Source: Bryum argenteum (lineage: Eukaryota; Streptophyta; Bryopsida; Bryales; Bryaceae). Taken from it: a DNA stretch of 64,000 nucleotides. A model generated the notes under the pieces. The model saw only the letters and a list, made by a program, of their open reading frames with translations. It was not told where the DNA came from and made no database searches. Below are positions 1-11,854 of the stretch, piece after piece. The stretch covers positions 11,853,601 through 11,917,600 of the forward strand of contig CM073322.1 in NCBI GenBank assembly GCA_037043015.1, in the 5' to 3' direction. The position numbers and the translations under genes are program-made. Each line of letters starts with the position of its first letter. Position 1 is the first letter of the stretch.

Positions 1-318
1 CCACTGTCGCACCTCAACATGCGCTCTACAGACCCAGACCCAAATACGGTAACCTCACCATCATCCCATCATCCTATCATCCACTCTGTCATTGCATCAT
101 TGCATCATTATTTCGGTAACTTTACCAGCATTCTATTGGATCTTGCACCAAAAAGAAAACTAGGAATTGCAATCGGTAAACTGTACAACATGCATGAGAG
201 GAGTTACCGCTGATGCAAAATCTTGTACGTGCTCCGTGCTGCCAGGCTCCAGCCGCACTAATGAGGCTTGAATTGGAACAACTGGCGAGGATTGGTAACT
301 ATGTGCTTCAGACTCCAG

Positions 319-620
319 TGGCGTCCATCGCGCCGCCGTCGGAAGCAAAAGCGGTTGAAGCGGCGTCCATCGCGCCGTCATCAGATCGGAACCGCCAGAC
401 TACCCTAAAGCCACAAATCCTCTTCAGGCTCCTTCTTTCTATGCATTTCCTCCCCTCACTGAGAGAGAGAGGCGGGAGCACAGAGACGAGCTCTCCGGCC
501 GCAGACCTCCCTTCGAGAGAGAGGCGGGGAAGGGATACAAGAGCTCTCCGGCCGCAGACCTCCCTTCGAGGCGGGAAAAAGGAGAATAGAGGTCCCCGCC
601 CGCAGACCTCTGGGCGAGGA
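319..620. repeat. GC-rich tandem repeat block
   Basis: Two repeat types lie in a GC-rich island unlike the AT-rich DNA to its right. A 16-base segment, GGCGTCCATCGCGCCG, occurs at about 320 and again at about 361. A unit of about 53 bases with the core CCGGCCGCAGACCTCCC occurs near 494 and 549, with a third diverged copy near 597. Both strands are open across it because the repeats avoid stops. The GC content and the repeat could mark the edge of a gene whose body lies left of the window, but no protein family is recognised. Confidence 0.6.
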
Positions 621-849
621 CAAGGGAGAGACTGAGCCCCATATGGGCGGCGAACGAGGTGATTAGGGTTCGCTCCCCATCTGCCGGCGAATGGACGTCG
701 CTCATCCGTAGAACTTCCCATGCTCCGCTCTCCCTCGAACACCTGGATTGACACCGTCGTCGTCGTAAGTCGTGAACACCTGCACTGGCAAGTCGATCGT
801 AGAAGGCTGATTGGAGCACTTTGTTGAGAGGACGCTAGAAACAATAGGG

Positions 850-2276
850 AATGAAATTATCACTAGTCAGGTGCTGATTTATATGCAATTTTGCAGGAGG
901 TGGTGGCGATGACTTCGTCATTTTCGACAGAATTGAATAAAAATTCAACAAAGGTACTGACCTGCAACACGCTGTCCAGAGACATGGACGTCTGGGTCCC
1001 ACGGTAGAATAATGAGTATTCAGTCGGTTTTATTCTTCTTTACATGCAGATGATATGGGAAGACTAGTGTGGCCTATCACCGATTGTCAAAAGCAAGAAA
1101 TTAGTGTTCCTATGTCTCCATGGATTGTGGAACTAAAATTGCTCTTTCTACTTTTGATTCATTCAAACTTAATCTGCCGCCATATAACTTTCATGTTAAC
1201 TTTGAAATATTTTCAAAAACCAACGTATGAAAAATGAGGTAATTGATTTTACTTGTAGAAATTTCTTCAAATATTCCTGTTCATGGTTTACAAAGTTAGT
1301 ATATTCAAAGTTAACATGAACTAAACTGAACTATCTTTGAACTGAAATTATCTCATACTAGCGTGTGTACATCCGAGCTTTTAACTGGGCCTTAGCCCAT
1401 GACAAAACCTTCTTCATGAAAAACTTCTCCGAATGGGATTACCATTGTCTGAACAACTTTGTTAATAAAAAAGGGGGGTTGCACTATGTTTTGTCTATTA
1501 GATTTCATTAACATGGTAATTTATACATTGCATCAATTATATTTTACATGATAAGGCAAAATATGTTAGAAAAATAATAATGAAAATACCTTACAACAAA
1601 CAAAACAAAAATAAATAAATAGATTAATTATATAAACACTTAGAAAGGTGATTGCACAATGTAAAAAGACTCCTCTCTTTGTTAATTTGTACATGTATTT
1701 ATAGTTCCAATTGTATGGCTTGCAAATTTGATTGTTTGCAAAATAATTATAAAGTCACTGTTGGGGCACTACAAGAGTATCTGATCCTTGTGAAATAATG
1801 AATTGAAAACGTGAGAAATAACTTGTGGCTTCAGAGGATTGTTATTGAAAACTAGTTAGAGATATCTAGCTACAAAGGGTATCTCGTTATCTGCATAAAT
1901 TCATAGAGTTTTGTAAAATGCAAATGAGGTTTTTGCAGCTTTTGGACACCTACTTATAACACTTGAATTTGATTTTTTCCCCAAATTTTTACACTGTGTG
2001 TAAAGTATAGAGGAAATTTTTATGGCGATATTTTTAGAGCCAGTTTAATATTTAATCCATAACTAGTATGCCCTCGCGGCATTGCCATGACCACTTGAAT
2101 ACTTTGGCCATGTCCCTCTTGTTATTGTGCCAGATTTAAAACTGGGTCATTTTGTGGCATGCATTTTAGTGCAAGTGATATTTGTTTTAGGATTTTGAAA
2201 CATGGGGCATGTTATGTCATTTTAATTACTATCAATTTTTCATGGATTTGTTTTCCATAAGAGTGATCTTATGATG
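850..2276. other. Intergenic, no gene seen
   Basis: AT-rich DNA with only short chance ORFs on both strands. No splice-consistent coding series, terminal inverted repeats or target duplications were recognised. Confidence 0.6.
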
Positions 2277-2375
2277 GCGCTTTGGAGATACTATGTCAAG
2301 TATCTTCAAGGCACTAACTAGCTAGAAACTAGTGTAGTTTGTTTGTCCACTCTCGAAAGGGGGAAGTGAAATTGA
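2277..2375 (+). mobile_element. Fragment of the tRNA-derived SINE family
   Basis: This segment matches the internal part of the SINE at 53847-54212 read on the opposite strand. Shared landmarks are GATACTATGTCAAGTATCTT, then GCTAGAAACTAG, then a GTCCAC...GGGGGAAGT run, in the same order and spacing. The tRNA-like head and the TATC tail are not visible here, so this is a truncated or diverged copy. Confidence 0.7.
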
Positions 2376-4355
2376 TTGTGATTGTGATCTGATTGTACTT
2401 GTTGAGAAGGAGAAGGAAGAGAGAACACAGTGAGGCATGACAAAATTGGAGGTGAAACTTTTTTTTTTTTGGCAGCATGGAAATGGTGGTTACAATATCG
2501 ATAATGCAACGTTGACGACAAGATTCTCAAAAAGATGGTGAGGGCAAAGAAAAACAACAACTAGAGTTGGAACCGAGGGCAAGCAGCTGGTAAGTTTGGA
2601 TTTGCTTCCAGAGAAACGACTTATGCACATGGATGAATATTGTTTACTGTGGAAGAATATTGATTGCTTTGGGTGACTGTATGGTGTAGATGAAAATATG
2701 CAAATTAAAAAACTCCACATAGAACTTCAAACCCCTACTTGAGGAAAGTTTGTTTTACCTACCTTTGAATGTTTGATCCTTGGGACCGCGAGTCCCATAA
2801 GATTATTCAATTTTTGAAAATGCCATCCCTTTTGAGAGTTTTGAAAATAAAATTTGCTTTCAAAATCTCACCCTAATTAGAAAGCACAGTTATTTTTCCA
2901 TAGAGTTTATGAAGAGGTGTAATATAACTTTGAAGTTGCTATTGAATATCTTTTGTACTCCACGCCCGCCAATTGTTTGACATATGAAAGGCCTCAAAAC
3001 TACCAAATGCTTTTGAAATTGCATTTATCCAATGCAAGGTGAAACTTTTGAGTTTGTTACTTTTTTGAGTATGTACTTGTGAGATCAAGTATATAAATTT
3101 TACATAAACATTTACATTTAATACTTCTCCATATGAGTTTATAGTATTTAAAATCTAAAAAAATTCGAAACCTACGAGTTATGTAGTTAGGATTCTTCTT
3201 AATAGTACTCTCAAGTATTGGAAAATCTAAAATATTGGCCAGGCGTACAAGGCTTTAGTTCAATGTTTATTAATGTGCTATTATTCATACTTAATGTCAA
3301 TTTTGAGTGTTTTGTTCAATGAATTATCATTTATACCTCCTTGTATCTACTATTCCCATGGGACATTTAGAGGTTGAATGCTGCAAGCGCCATTTGTAAA
3401 CATAATTGAAAATGTTATACCAGATGTATTGAAGGTTCTCCTTCGTAAGTGTATTCTTTATTGAAAAATATTAGAGATAAATGACGAAACTAGCATAAAA
3501 TATTTTTAAGTAATAATGAGCTATTTTCAAGTCATCTAATGACCATATTTGATGATTTTTTCCCAAAATTAGAGAATCAAAAATTAATATTTAAAACGAC
3601 ATGAGCTTCGAGAATCGTAATTAAATTGTATGCTTCTAAGTTCTATAAAATATGTGGTCTACTATAAAGGTTGTACATATATCTTAAGGTGCTTTGTTGA
3701 TTCACTGCATTTTGTATTTGTAGCATTATGTATTTGTAGCATTTTGTATTTGTAGGGAGTAATATCAAAGTTCATGACGTGAAGTATTTGGAGGTAGCGC
3801 ATGTGTTGTACAACACATTTGCGGTTTAGTCAACAAAAAACTATACAAGCTTAAAACCACATATGTAATAGGTGTTTCTGACTAGACGGTTAATTTTCTT
3901 TTGACAAAATCTATTCCAAGTACACTTGAAGTTAACAAAATTTCATATTAATTTGCTCTTCTAATTAGATTTTCATATTAGTCTAGATGGAATGTTATGA
4001 AACGTTATACGTATGAAAGGTTTCTACAATCTATTTTTAAAATGAAAAATAAAAGATTTAAGATCCCTTTAGTATAATCTATTTACGTACTTTGAGTTAC
4101 AATTTAATTATCCGTTTAATTACTAAGCTCAATAGTCAAGAAATCTCCCAACTTAACCTTAATTAACTTAGTATCAACTTAAGAGTAACTTCAAAGATTA
4201 ACTAATTCAAAAACATGTAGTTAATGTGTCTTTGAATGGATTGACCCAGTATTTTTGAGTTGTTCACAAACAAAGCCGACTAGGATCGTGTGTATATAAA
4301 TGTTTTTATAACCTCTTAGTCCCAAAAATACAAATCTATTTGTACACATTAGGGA
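2376..4355. other. Intergenic, no gene seen
   Basis: AT-rich. The only structure noted is a short direct repeat near 3708-3756 (GCATTTTGTATTTGTA, three copies). The last few hundred bases precede the long ORF and could hold its promoter or an upstream exon, but no clear TATA box or splice acceptor could be fixed. Confidence 0.55.
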
Positions 4356-4406
4356 TTGCCAAAATATGTGAATGTATTGAGCAATGTATTTAATAAAATT
4401 TCATTC

Positions 4407-7400
4407 ATGGTGTCAAAGTGTAGGTTGGATATGGATCGGGGAGAATATATGAGCAATAAGGAGAATGTTCCTCCGTCCATCAATCACGTTACACCAACCC
4501 GAGAGCAAAGTCACGGAAGTCACGGACAATTATCATTGGGGAGACGAATTTTAGCATCTACATCAGGCCATAATCGACGCAATAGTTCTCCTTTGAATTC
4601 GGCACAAAGATTTTGTAAGAGTAAGGAACAGGTTGGTGTGCATCTAAAAGATAGAAATGGGACAGACATAGGAAGAGGAATTCTAGAGACAAAATTTCAA
4701 GTAGGCGACAGTGTTGGAGGTCTTATTTTGTTTCCCCATCAATGCGCTGTCCGTATTTTAGAAGTTCATGCAACAGGACTTGCGAATATAAATGAAGATG
4801 GCGAATCCATGGTAGACTGCATTGGACAGATTATTCGATGGTCGAAGGATTCAATCAAAGCGATTGAATATTACAATGGTAATAGTCCAAGTTTTAATGA
4901 TGTTTCCCGCCGTTTTGATTTTTCTGAAGAAGGGCCCTCTGGATCGAGCAACCATGTAGATCAAAATTCAAATTTTAGAAGTGAGGACCACGACAGAGGA
5001 TGCAACGATTCACCACATGAACAAAGTCCGTCAATGATACACCACATACGCAGTGTATCTGGGATTGATGGATTGCCACAAAGCTCTCAGAAGCGAAAGT
5101 ATGTGATGGTTCAACGTCAAACGCAAGAAGCAAGACCAAGAAAGATTGGGATAGCACGGTCTGAGAAAGTAACACTCAGAAATGTGCAGATTGACTTGCG
5201 ATCAAGAAATTGCTCAAAAGGATGCTTGGAGAAGTTGGACACAAGTGTTGTGTTGATGAAGCGATTCAAAGCATGGGGATCAGAGAAGTTTGAGGAGAGG
5301 GCATCTTGGATTCTTGAGAGCCTTACAGATGTTTACAACGCTGAAACGAATAAGTTTGAGACAAAACTTTGTGGGCAAGACATATGCAATGGTTGCTATG
5401 CAATTGCGCTTGGATATTCAAGAAGGCGGATTGAAGAACTGAAATCGGACATCAGAAGCAGGGGGATTGTTTCACAAGTGCATGATATCCAATGCAATGG
5501 CAGAATATCGGCAGTACACGGAAATACTATCCATGTATCACGTACATCACCCGGGGTACAATCAATGAGGACAATGTTTGAGAGATTTGTAAGAGAAGCC
5601 GGATGCACTCAACCTCATAGACAATGTCGGAGAAGGAGTGATAATGAAATGGTGCCACTAGTACTACTGCCCGTAAATACTACACGAAAGGATGTTTTTC
5701 TAGCAGTGTCAACAAACGTGGAGAAATTGACACTTGAAAAATCACCCGGGGAGTGTTCATTTTATCGTATGTGGCGCGAAGAGTATACTTACGTACAAAT
5801 ACCACCAAACTCTCGATTTTCCAAATGCCAGATTTGTTGGGAATATCGAACATGCTTGGAGTCAAGTACCACAAATCCAACACAGAAGCGTTTGATTGAG
5901 GAAAATTTGTTACTACATCAAGCATTACAGATTGAAGAGAGGAAGGATTACTGGGAGGCTAAAGATAATGCGAAATTGTTTCCAAACCAATCTCTTTGCT
6001 TGATCGTTGATGGGATGGACCAAAATACTACAATGGTACCAAAGTTACGGCAATCTGTGAAGGGATTGGAAGGACGCTATGTGAAGACACATTTGTGTGG
6101 TGTACTTGTACACGGAGAAGGATTGTATTCTGATGTTTGGATTGACTCCCATCACAAGCATGATAGCAATCAGGTGATTACATCGATAATGTATGCTATT
6201 GCCGATGTGAAAGCTCGACGTGGTGGCATTCTTCCTCCAACCTTACGCATCCAAGCGGACAACTGTGGCAGAGAAAACAAGAACCAATACATGTTTGGTA
6301 TGTGTGCTGCACTTGTGGGTTTGGGCTATTTTGCAGAGATACATTTAGCATTTCTTCTTGTTGGGCACACGCATGAGGACATAGATCAAAGGTTCAGTGT
6401 TATATCTGGAGTACTAAAGCGCCAAGACATTGATTCAATGCAACAATTGTTAGACTTAGTGAAAGGAGGCACATCTCTCACAGAATCATTCAGGAGTTCT
6501 CGTCACTTGGAATACATCTGGGATTGGAAGAAATTCATCACTCCATACATGTATACAGGTCCAGACGCATTCACGGGGATTTCCAAACCCCATCACTTTA
6601 GGTTTTATTTGAAAAACAATAAACCATTTGTTAAGAGCAAGGACTATGCTCGAGATTCATCTTGGGAGCCTGCAAACGGCTATCAATGCCTAAATGAAGT
6701 GCCGGGAGGAGGTTCAAAACCGGAGTTTGCCAAAGTGGAAGAGGCAACTGAACAAGAAATGAGAGCTTTGGAGGAATTTATCAAATGGAAAGAACGATGC
6801 ATCTTGAAGTTCATGCATGTTGAGCGTAATCTACAAGCCATTGACAATACAAAGTGGTTGTTACAATATCTCGACGAATTTCCCAAGAAGAGCAACTCAG
6901 AAGTGTGGGAACAATCGAACTTTTGGCCTGAACGTATAGAGTCGCAAAACCATGTTGAGAGGGAGGGGAATATGGATGGACCTGGAGGACTTCAAGTAGG
7001 CGAAGGCGGTTTGGACGCACCAACAATCTTGAATCATCTTCCAGAAGTACAAGAGAGGGGATATTTTGGGCCGAGGCGTGACAAACCACGAAAGAGAAGT
7101 TACAAACCCACAAGGAAGCAAGGACCTGCTTATACGGCACACGTTACATCTTTGGAGGAATCCACATTGGACCCTTATCCAGAATTTAATCCATTTAACG
7201 ATGTTAAAGTTGGGCATTTTGTTGCTATGAATAGCAGTATCGATGATATGAGGTTAGGCATACCTTTTTTTCTAGGAAAAGTGAAGGCTACAAGAAATGT
7301 TTCTGCAAGATCAGGAAGCATGAAGGTAATATGGTATTGGCCGAAACCAACAATTCTGCAAGATGATCCAGGCATGTGGACTCATAGATATGAAAAATGC

Positions 7401-7652
7401 CTAAAACGAAGATGGATTCCTTCTTATGAGCCGTCGAATTGGGTGGACTTAGATACAGCAATTACCTCATGGGCACCATCTTCAAAATTCGAGACTTGTA
7501 TGGTTGAAAAAACTAGTGTGGAGAAAGAAATATCTATTTCAAAAGCAATGACTTTTCATCTCTTGGAGCACATGGCAAATCAATCTCATACAACTAATGA
7601 CGAGCAAGTGGACAACAGTGGAGATGCAACAGAAGAAGATGACTTAGAGTAG
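4407..7652 (+). CDS. DUF7869-like, transposase-like long ORF (single exon)
   Basis: An uninterrupted frame runs to the TAG at 7650-7652. The first ATG in frame is at 4407 (1081 residues); the frame is open further upstream, so an upstream exon is possible. Residues numbered from the open-frame start at 4356 show: a polar, low-complexity N-terminus (about 1-110); a Cys-rich segment near 346 (CGQDICNGC); a CxxC near 490 (KCQIC); then the core, with LIVDGMDQ near 551, QADNCGRENKN near 632 and LVGHTHEDIDQRFS near 668. The last two motifs are those I associate with the DUF7869 family, which has a wide eukaryotic distribution and looks transposon-related. The acidic residues could form an RNase H-like D-D-E/D site; that is inference. 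The C-terminus is basic then polar. No flanking inverted repeats were found, so it may be a domesticated transposase or an element with decayed ends. Confidence 0.75.
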   Translation: MVSKCRLDMDRGEYMSNKENVPPSINHVTPTREQSHGSHGQLSLGRRILASTSGHNRRNSSPLNSAQRFCKSKEQVGVHLKDRNGTDIGRGILETKFQVGDSVGGLILFPHQCAVRILEVHATGLANINEDGESMVDCIGQIIRWSKDSIKAIEYYNGNSPSFNDVSRRFDFSEEGPSGSSNHVDQNSNFRSEDHDRGCNDSPHEQSPSMIHHIRSVSGIDGLPQSSQKRKYVMVQRQTQEARPRKIGIARSEKVTLRNVQIDLRSRNCSKGCLEKLDTSVVLMKRFKAWGSEKFEERASWILESLTDVYNAETNKFETKLCGQDICNGCYAIALGYSRRRIEELKSDIRSRGIVSQVHDIQCNGRISAVHGNTIHVSRTSPGVQSMRTMFERFVREAGCTQPHRQCRRRSDNEMVPLVLLPVNTTRKDVFLAVSTNVEKLTLEKSPGECSFYRMWREEYTYVQIPPNSRFSKCQICWEYRTCLESSTTNPTQKRLIEENLLLHQALQIEERKDYWEAKDNAKLFPNQSLCLIVDGMDQNTTMVPKLRQSVKGLEGRYVKTHLCGVLVHGEGLYSDVWIDSHHKHDSNQVITSIMYAIADVKARRGGILPPTLRIQADNCGRENKNQYMFGMCAALVGLGYFAEIHLAFLLVGHTHEDIDQRFSVISGVLKRQDIDSMQQLLDLVKGGTSLTESFRSSRHLEYIWDWKKFITPYMYTGPDAFTGISKPHHFRFYLKNNKPFVKSKDYARDSSWEPANGYQCLNEVPGGGSKPEFAKVEEATEQEMRALEEFIKWKERCILKFMHVERNLQAIDNTKWLLQYLDEFPKKSNSEVWEQSNFWPERIESQNHVEREGNMDGPGGLQVGEGGLDAPTILNHLPEVQERGYFGPRRDKPRKRSYKPTRKQGPAYTAHVTSLEESTLDPYPEFNPFNDVKVGHFVAMNSSIDDMRLGIPFFLGKVKATRNVSARSGSMKVIWYWPKPTILQDDPGMWTHRYEKCLKRRWIPSYEPSNWVDLDTAITSWAPSSKFETCMVEKTSVEKEISISKAMTFHLLEHMANQSHTTNDEQVDNSGDATEEDDLE

Positions 7653-7693
7653 TTGCAAATAGGTATAGAAGCTTTAGCATTAGAATATATATA

Positions 7694-7695
<2 letters not shown>

Positions 7696-7770
<75 letters not shown>
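7696..7770. repeat. (AT)n microsatellite
   Basis: About 75 bases of uninterrupted AT dinucleotide, 44 bases after the stop of the long ORF; shorter AT runs continue to about 7805. Length is likely variable between individuals and prone to assembly error. Confidence 0.95.
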
Positions 7771-7775
<5 letters not shown>

Positions 7776-8129
7776 GTTTGTGTATATATAATATATATAT
7801 ATAATACAAACTATTTTATCATATCTTCTTAATCTAAACATGTATAAAACCATGAGATGTTACGTACCTAAGGTTGGAATTTTGACATTTATACCGGGTT
7901 GCATTGGTAAAAAGTGCAATTTTTGCGGATTTGTGTTTTGGAATCTCTAAATCACCTAAACTCATGGGCGAGGGAGCAAGTGCGGTTTTCAAAGGCCATG
8001 AGCGGTTTTCCTCAATATTGTGTTTTATATATATATTATGAACTTATTGATTTATTGATAAAGTGATCTATACACTTCAATGAGTTTCGTAGAAGAAAAA
8101 TTCAAACTTACTCTTTACATGAAGAATTA

Positions 8130-9269
8130 ATGGATCCCCTAATTTGGGCCAATTTGCCTCCTACCATATTGAAGCTTGTTTTTGCTCACTTTTCGATTCG
8201 TGATCTTCGAAAGATAAGTTGCATCAACAAAGAATGGAGAGCTAATGTCACAAGTCATCCTTACTTCCATGAACTTTGTGAAGCAAACAGTGGAAAGACT
8301 TTAGCTTTCATTAAATCATATGATGAAAAGCGTAGAAGTTTTTGGGTTAGAATATTCAACATTCCGTCTAATACGTGGGATGTATTTGAACTCATTGTTA
8401 AACCGAGTGATCGTTTATTAGATTTACAAGCTAGAAAGACTATACTTGTGTGTGAGGATAAAGGGTGGTTGTGTTTTTGGACATTCAAAAGTAAAAAGTT
8501 GGGTTCAATTATGATTGTTCTCAATCCTTTAACAAAAGTATCACATGAACTCCCCGTTATATACAGGAATGATCATCATTATATGATATTTAAGCTTATT
8601 ATGGATAACAAGAACAAAGAGTTCAAAATTCTTCAATTATTGCACATTACTAACCAAGCATATGTATATGACTCCACAACAAAAAGGTGGGAAGAAGCTC
8701 AAGAAGAGTTCCAAACCGTTTTTGGAAATGAAACCATATATGGTGTGTATACTACAACAGGCATCTATGATGTTCCAAGAAGAGAATTTACTTCATTGAG
8801 TAAACTGAGTAAACTGGGAATGATATATCCAAACAACACATTGGATAGTGTGCAAATTGAAGATCATATTTTCGCCCTAAACGAAAAGAAACACGACACC
8901 AAGTTAACTGAATATTATATTGACGAGTTTGTTTACGATCTACAATCTCATAAAATTGCAAAATCAATAATCAAAACGTCACCAAAAACCAACACCCACA
9001 AATGTCCTCAATTTCGACCTCCTTCCAATATTAAAGATTTTCAATTCACTGTTCATGCATGTCGAGGCTTTTTAGTGGTAGTCATGCACATATCCTTCAA
9101 TCATTTGCTTTACACTGATCTAGAAGGTTGTGAGGCTTGTGACTCACACTTTACATGGTTGTATGACTTATCGTCATGCCAATGGCAACCCTTGAATCTT
9201 CCAGAATTACCATATTCACATAAGACGCCACATGTTGGATCTATGTTCATCCCTCATTGGAGTGCTTAA
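8130..9269 (+). CDS. F-box protein
   Basis: A single-exon frame of 379 residues from an ATG at 8130 to TAA. Residues 3-50 form an F-box: a Leu-Pro start (LPPTILKLVFAHF), then a hydrophobic series ending in a conserved Trp (INKEWRAN). F-box domains bind SKP1 and place a substrate on an SCF ubiquitin ligase. The remaining 330 residues look like the C-terminal beta-propeller/kelch-type substrate domain of plant F-box families, with repeated Trp/Tyr positions such as TKRWEEAQ and YDLSSCQWQPL, but no clear repeat count could be made. The MDPLIWANLP start resembles seed-free plant F-box proteins. Intact, with no frameshift. The substrate is unknown. Confidence 0.85.
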   Translation: MDPLIWANLPPTILKLVFAHFSIRDLRKISCINKEWRANVTSHPYFHELCEANSGKTLAFIKSYDEKRRSFWVRIFNIPSNTWDVFELIVKPSDRLLDLQARKTILVCEDKGWLCFWTFKSKKLGSIMIVLNPLTKVSHELPVIYRNDHHYMIFKLIMDNKNKEFKILQLLHITNQAYVYDSTTKRWEEAQEEFQTVFGNETIYGVYTTTGIYDVPRREFTSLSKLSKLGMIYPNNTLDSVQIEDHIFALNEKKHDTKLTEYYIDEFVYDLQSHKIAKSIIKTSPKTNTHKCPQFRPPSNIKDFQFTVHACRGFLVVVMHISFNHLLYTDLEGCEACDSHFTWLYDLSSCQWQPLNLPELPYSHKTPHVGSMFIPHWSA

Positions 9270-11540
9270 AAGACTTCGTGTTTATAAACACGGGCATGCT
9301 TATACTTATAGTCAACAACCAAAGATCCAAGAACAAGCTTGTCTTATGCGACGCTATCGAACGTCATAGACATTCACGTAGACATTCACCCTAAAAGAGG
9401 TAGACGGTATCGAGGAGGCAAATGTTTGTTTTTTTACTATGTATTTTCTAGTATGGTCGGACACTCTCGTCCACTGGACGTGAGATGGACATATCGGACA
9501 TTACGGAAAGTGTAAGACAACATCTCCAAGAAAAGCCAAAACAACTTTATTCTATTTAGTGAAGCCTAGATGAGGGGTTAAATTTAGAATCTTGGGCTAT
9601 TATTTGGCGTGGAGTTACCTATGGTACAAGGTATCTCTAGAAAATATCCGTCATAGATCAAATTTTTAATTACATCTTTTGGTGTCAGCCACACGTATAT
9701 TTAAATTTAAATTTAAAATTAAATTTTTTTGTAAGACATGTTCTTTTATACATTGAGTCTCAATTCCAAGTGACCCATGTTCATTATAATAGCACTTTTA
9801 AAAGGGCAGTCTCGAAAATAAACAAGAGCCAGCTTCAGGCAATGTTCTAAAAGCTTTTTCACATTTTTAAAATGTTCTGACCTTGAAGATGAAAAATATT
9901 GAAAGGGTAATTTCTTGCTTAGTATCTACAAGAAGACTTAGGTAAAAGATCTTACAGTTGAAAGTCTAAAAAAATTACAAATAATCTGCTCACACCTATG
10001 AGAGTGCATAGAAATAGAAATTTGCAATTTTGAAGTTCAAGTTTCCAAAAACACAAGAAAATATAGAGGTTAAGAGGTTTGTTCATCTATACTAAAAAGA
10101 TAAGCAAAACAAGGAACCTTCTCGAACTCAAGTCATGAACATTCGAAGCATCTCGATCTTTCCATTGTTTAGGTGTGTCAAAGATTCATTTCTAATTAGT
10201 CAAGTTTAGATTCAAAATTCCTCGTTAGAAGTGTTTCATAGTTTACTTGAAATTAGCTACCTATAAGGAGGCTCCTCCCATAAGTGGTTAGTATACCTTT
10301 TCGTTGTTTTCTAGATTTTGGTCTCACAAATTATCTCGACCAAGACTTAAGGGAGAGTGCTCAAAAATGGCTCAAATTTCATGCAATTTTCATGCATAGG
10401 GAAAGTAAGTGGAAGGATAGTATGAGTGGATTTATATATTCTAGATTTTTCTATAATTTATAATGAAATTTTAAAGATAGACTTACAAGTGTTTCTAAAA
10501 TGGTCTCCTAATTTGACACATACGTATGGGATGAGTTCATGGTACTGTTGAATTGTGAAGCCAATTGCTCCATTCTTGGTACATGTTTTAAGAATGTCAT
10601 CGCAAAAAGAAAAAAAGAGAAAAAAGGAAAAAATGAAAAAATGAAAAAAAGAAAAAAAGAAAAAAAACACAATCTTTGAGAGGTTGTCAAAGTTGGCAGC
10701 AGTGAAAAGTTTCAATAGTTGGTAGAATTTAAATAACTTTTTGTCTATGAATTTTTTGGCCTTGAAATTTGGCATGAACGTAAGTAACTCAAAGACAACA
10801 TTTGTTAAAAATTTGTGGTAAAATACCAAAATTTGAGCTATCACGAGGCTTTCATAGTTGGCAATAATGAAAATTTTTTCTCACTACAAATTCAAAAACG
10901 TCATTTTGTCTTGGATCCTACTGTACATATTTTCTTTGATCATTCTTTTTTAATTATTTTTTTGCGTGTAGCCATGTCTCAACATGTTGCAAATAGAGCA
11001 TGTAATTGTGGGAAACTTCCTATCTCTTCCAAAGAATAGTTGTTTTCTTGCATTACCCATGTATCAACCAGTAAGGAGTTTCAAAATATTTATTTTTTGT
11101 TTGTCTATGATTGAATGGCAAACAATCTTCTGAGATGGGTGCTTGTAAGGTAGCAGCACCCATAACCACGAAAATAAGGGTTTTGGGGTACTAAAAGTGA
11201 CTTTTGAAGTCTGAAAATAATATTCTTGGATTAGCAAGAGGAAATGAAAAAGATTGATCTAAGTTTGGAAGCTTGAATGAGGAGCATGTAATTACAACAA
11301 ATTTTTAAAGTGTGATTCGAATCTAAATCCATAGTTGTTTGTAGCAGCCTCTAAAAAAGAGTCGACTTGAAGCGTTTAGTGCAATTTAAGTATCACTATG
11401 CCAATCTCGGTAGTCCCGAAAAAAGTTAGATATAGAACTAGAAAACGTACTGGAGTGCTTTAAAATTCCAAGTTGTACCGGCTCTAAAGCCGCATCAAAA
11501 AAGAGGTAAAATAGCAGTCTACCACATGCATTGACAACAA
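9270..11540. other. Intergenic, no gene seen
   Basis: AT-rich, without a supported gene. A purine-rich low-complexity run of GAAAAA-type units lies at about 10605-10672 and creates spurious Phe-rich frames on the minus strand. Confidence 0.6.
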
Positions 11541-11854
11541 CATGTGCACCTAAAACCGTCAACAACTCTTCAGAAAGTGGAAAGGGCTGGACGCATGATG
11601 CGAGTGGCAGAGCCTAGAAAAGCAAGCCTCGCTGGCACCCGCGAAGACCGCCTTCGAGAGACCGTTGCGAGCCCTCCCCTGTGACCCTTACGCTACCAAC
11701 GAGGGAGCTTCCCGCTATTGTCCGCGCCGCGCTCCAACGAGCAGGCTTCCCGCTCCACTTTGAGCAGATTCAAGAAGGCATCCCCCGCTGCAGTTTATAA
11801 ACTTCGAAATTTCAATGAGCGGTCTCAGAGCGATTGTGCCGTTCCACCACCTTC

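Noticed and set aside
308..844. Minus-strand ORF of 178 residues at the left edge
   Set aside because: Open because of GC-rich tandem repeats; other frames are equally open and no family is recognised.
7594..7809. Tyr/Ile-rich ORF on the minus strand
   Set aside because: Translation of the AT dinucleotide repeat.
4000..8100. Terminal inverted repeats around the DUF7869-like ORF
   Set aside because: Read both flanks; only AT-rich chance matches.
10458..10844. Phe-rich ORF that looks like a membrane protein
   Set aside because: It spans a GAAAAA-type purine run; no flanking coding signal.
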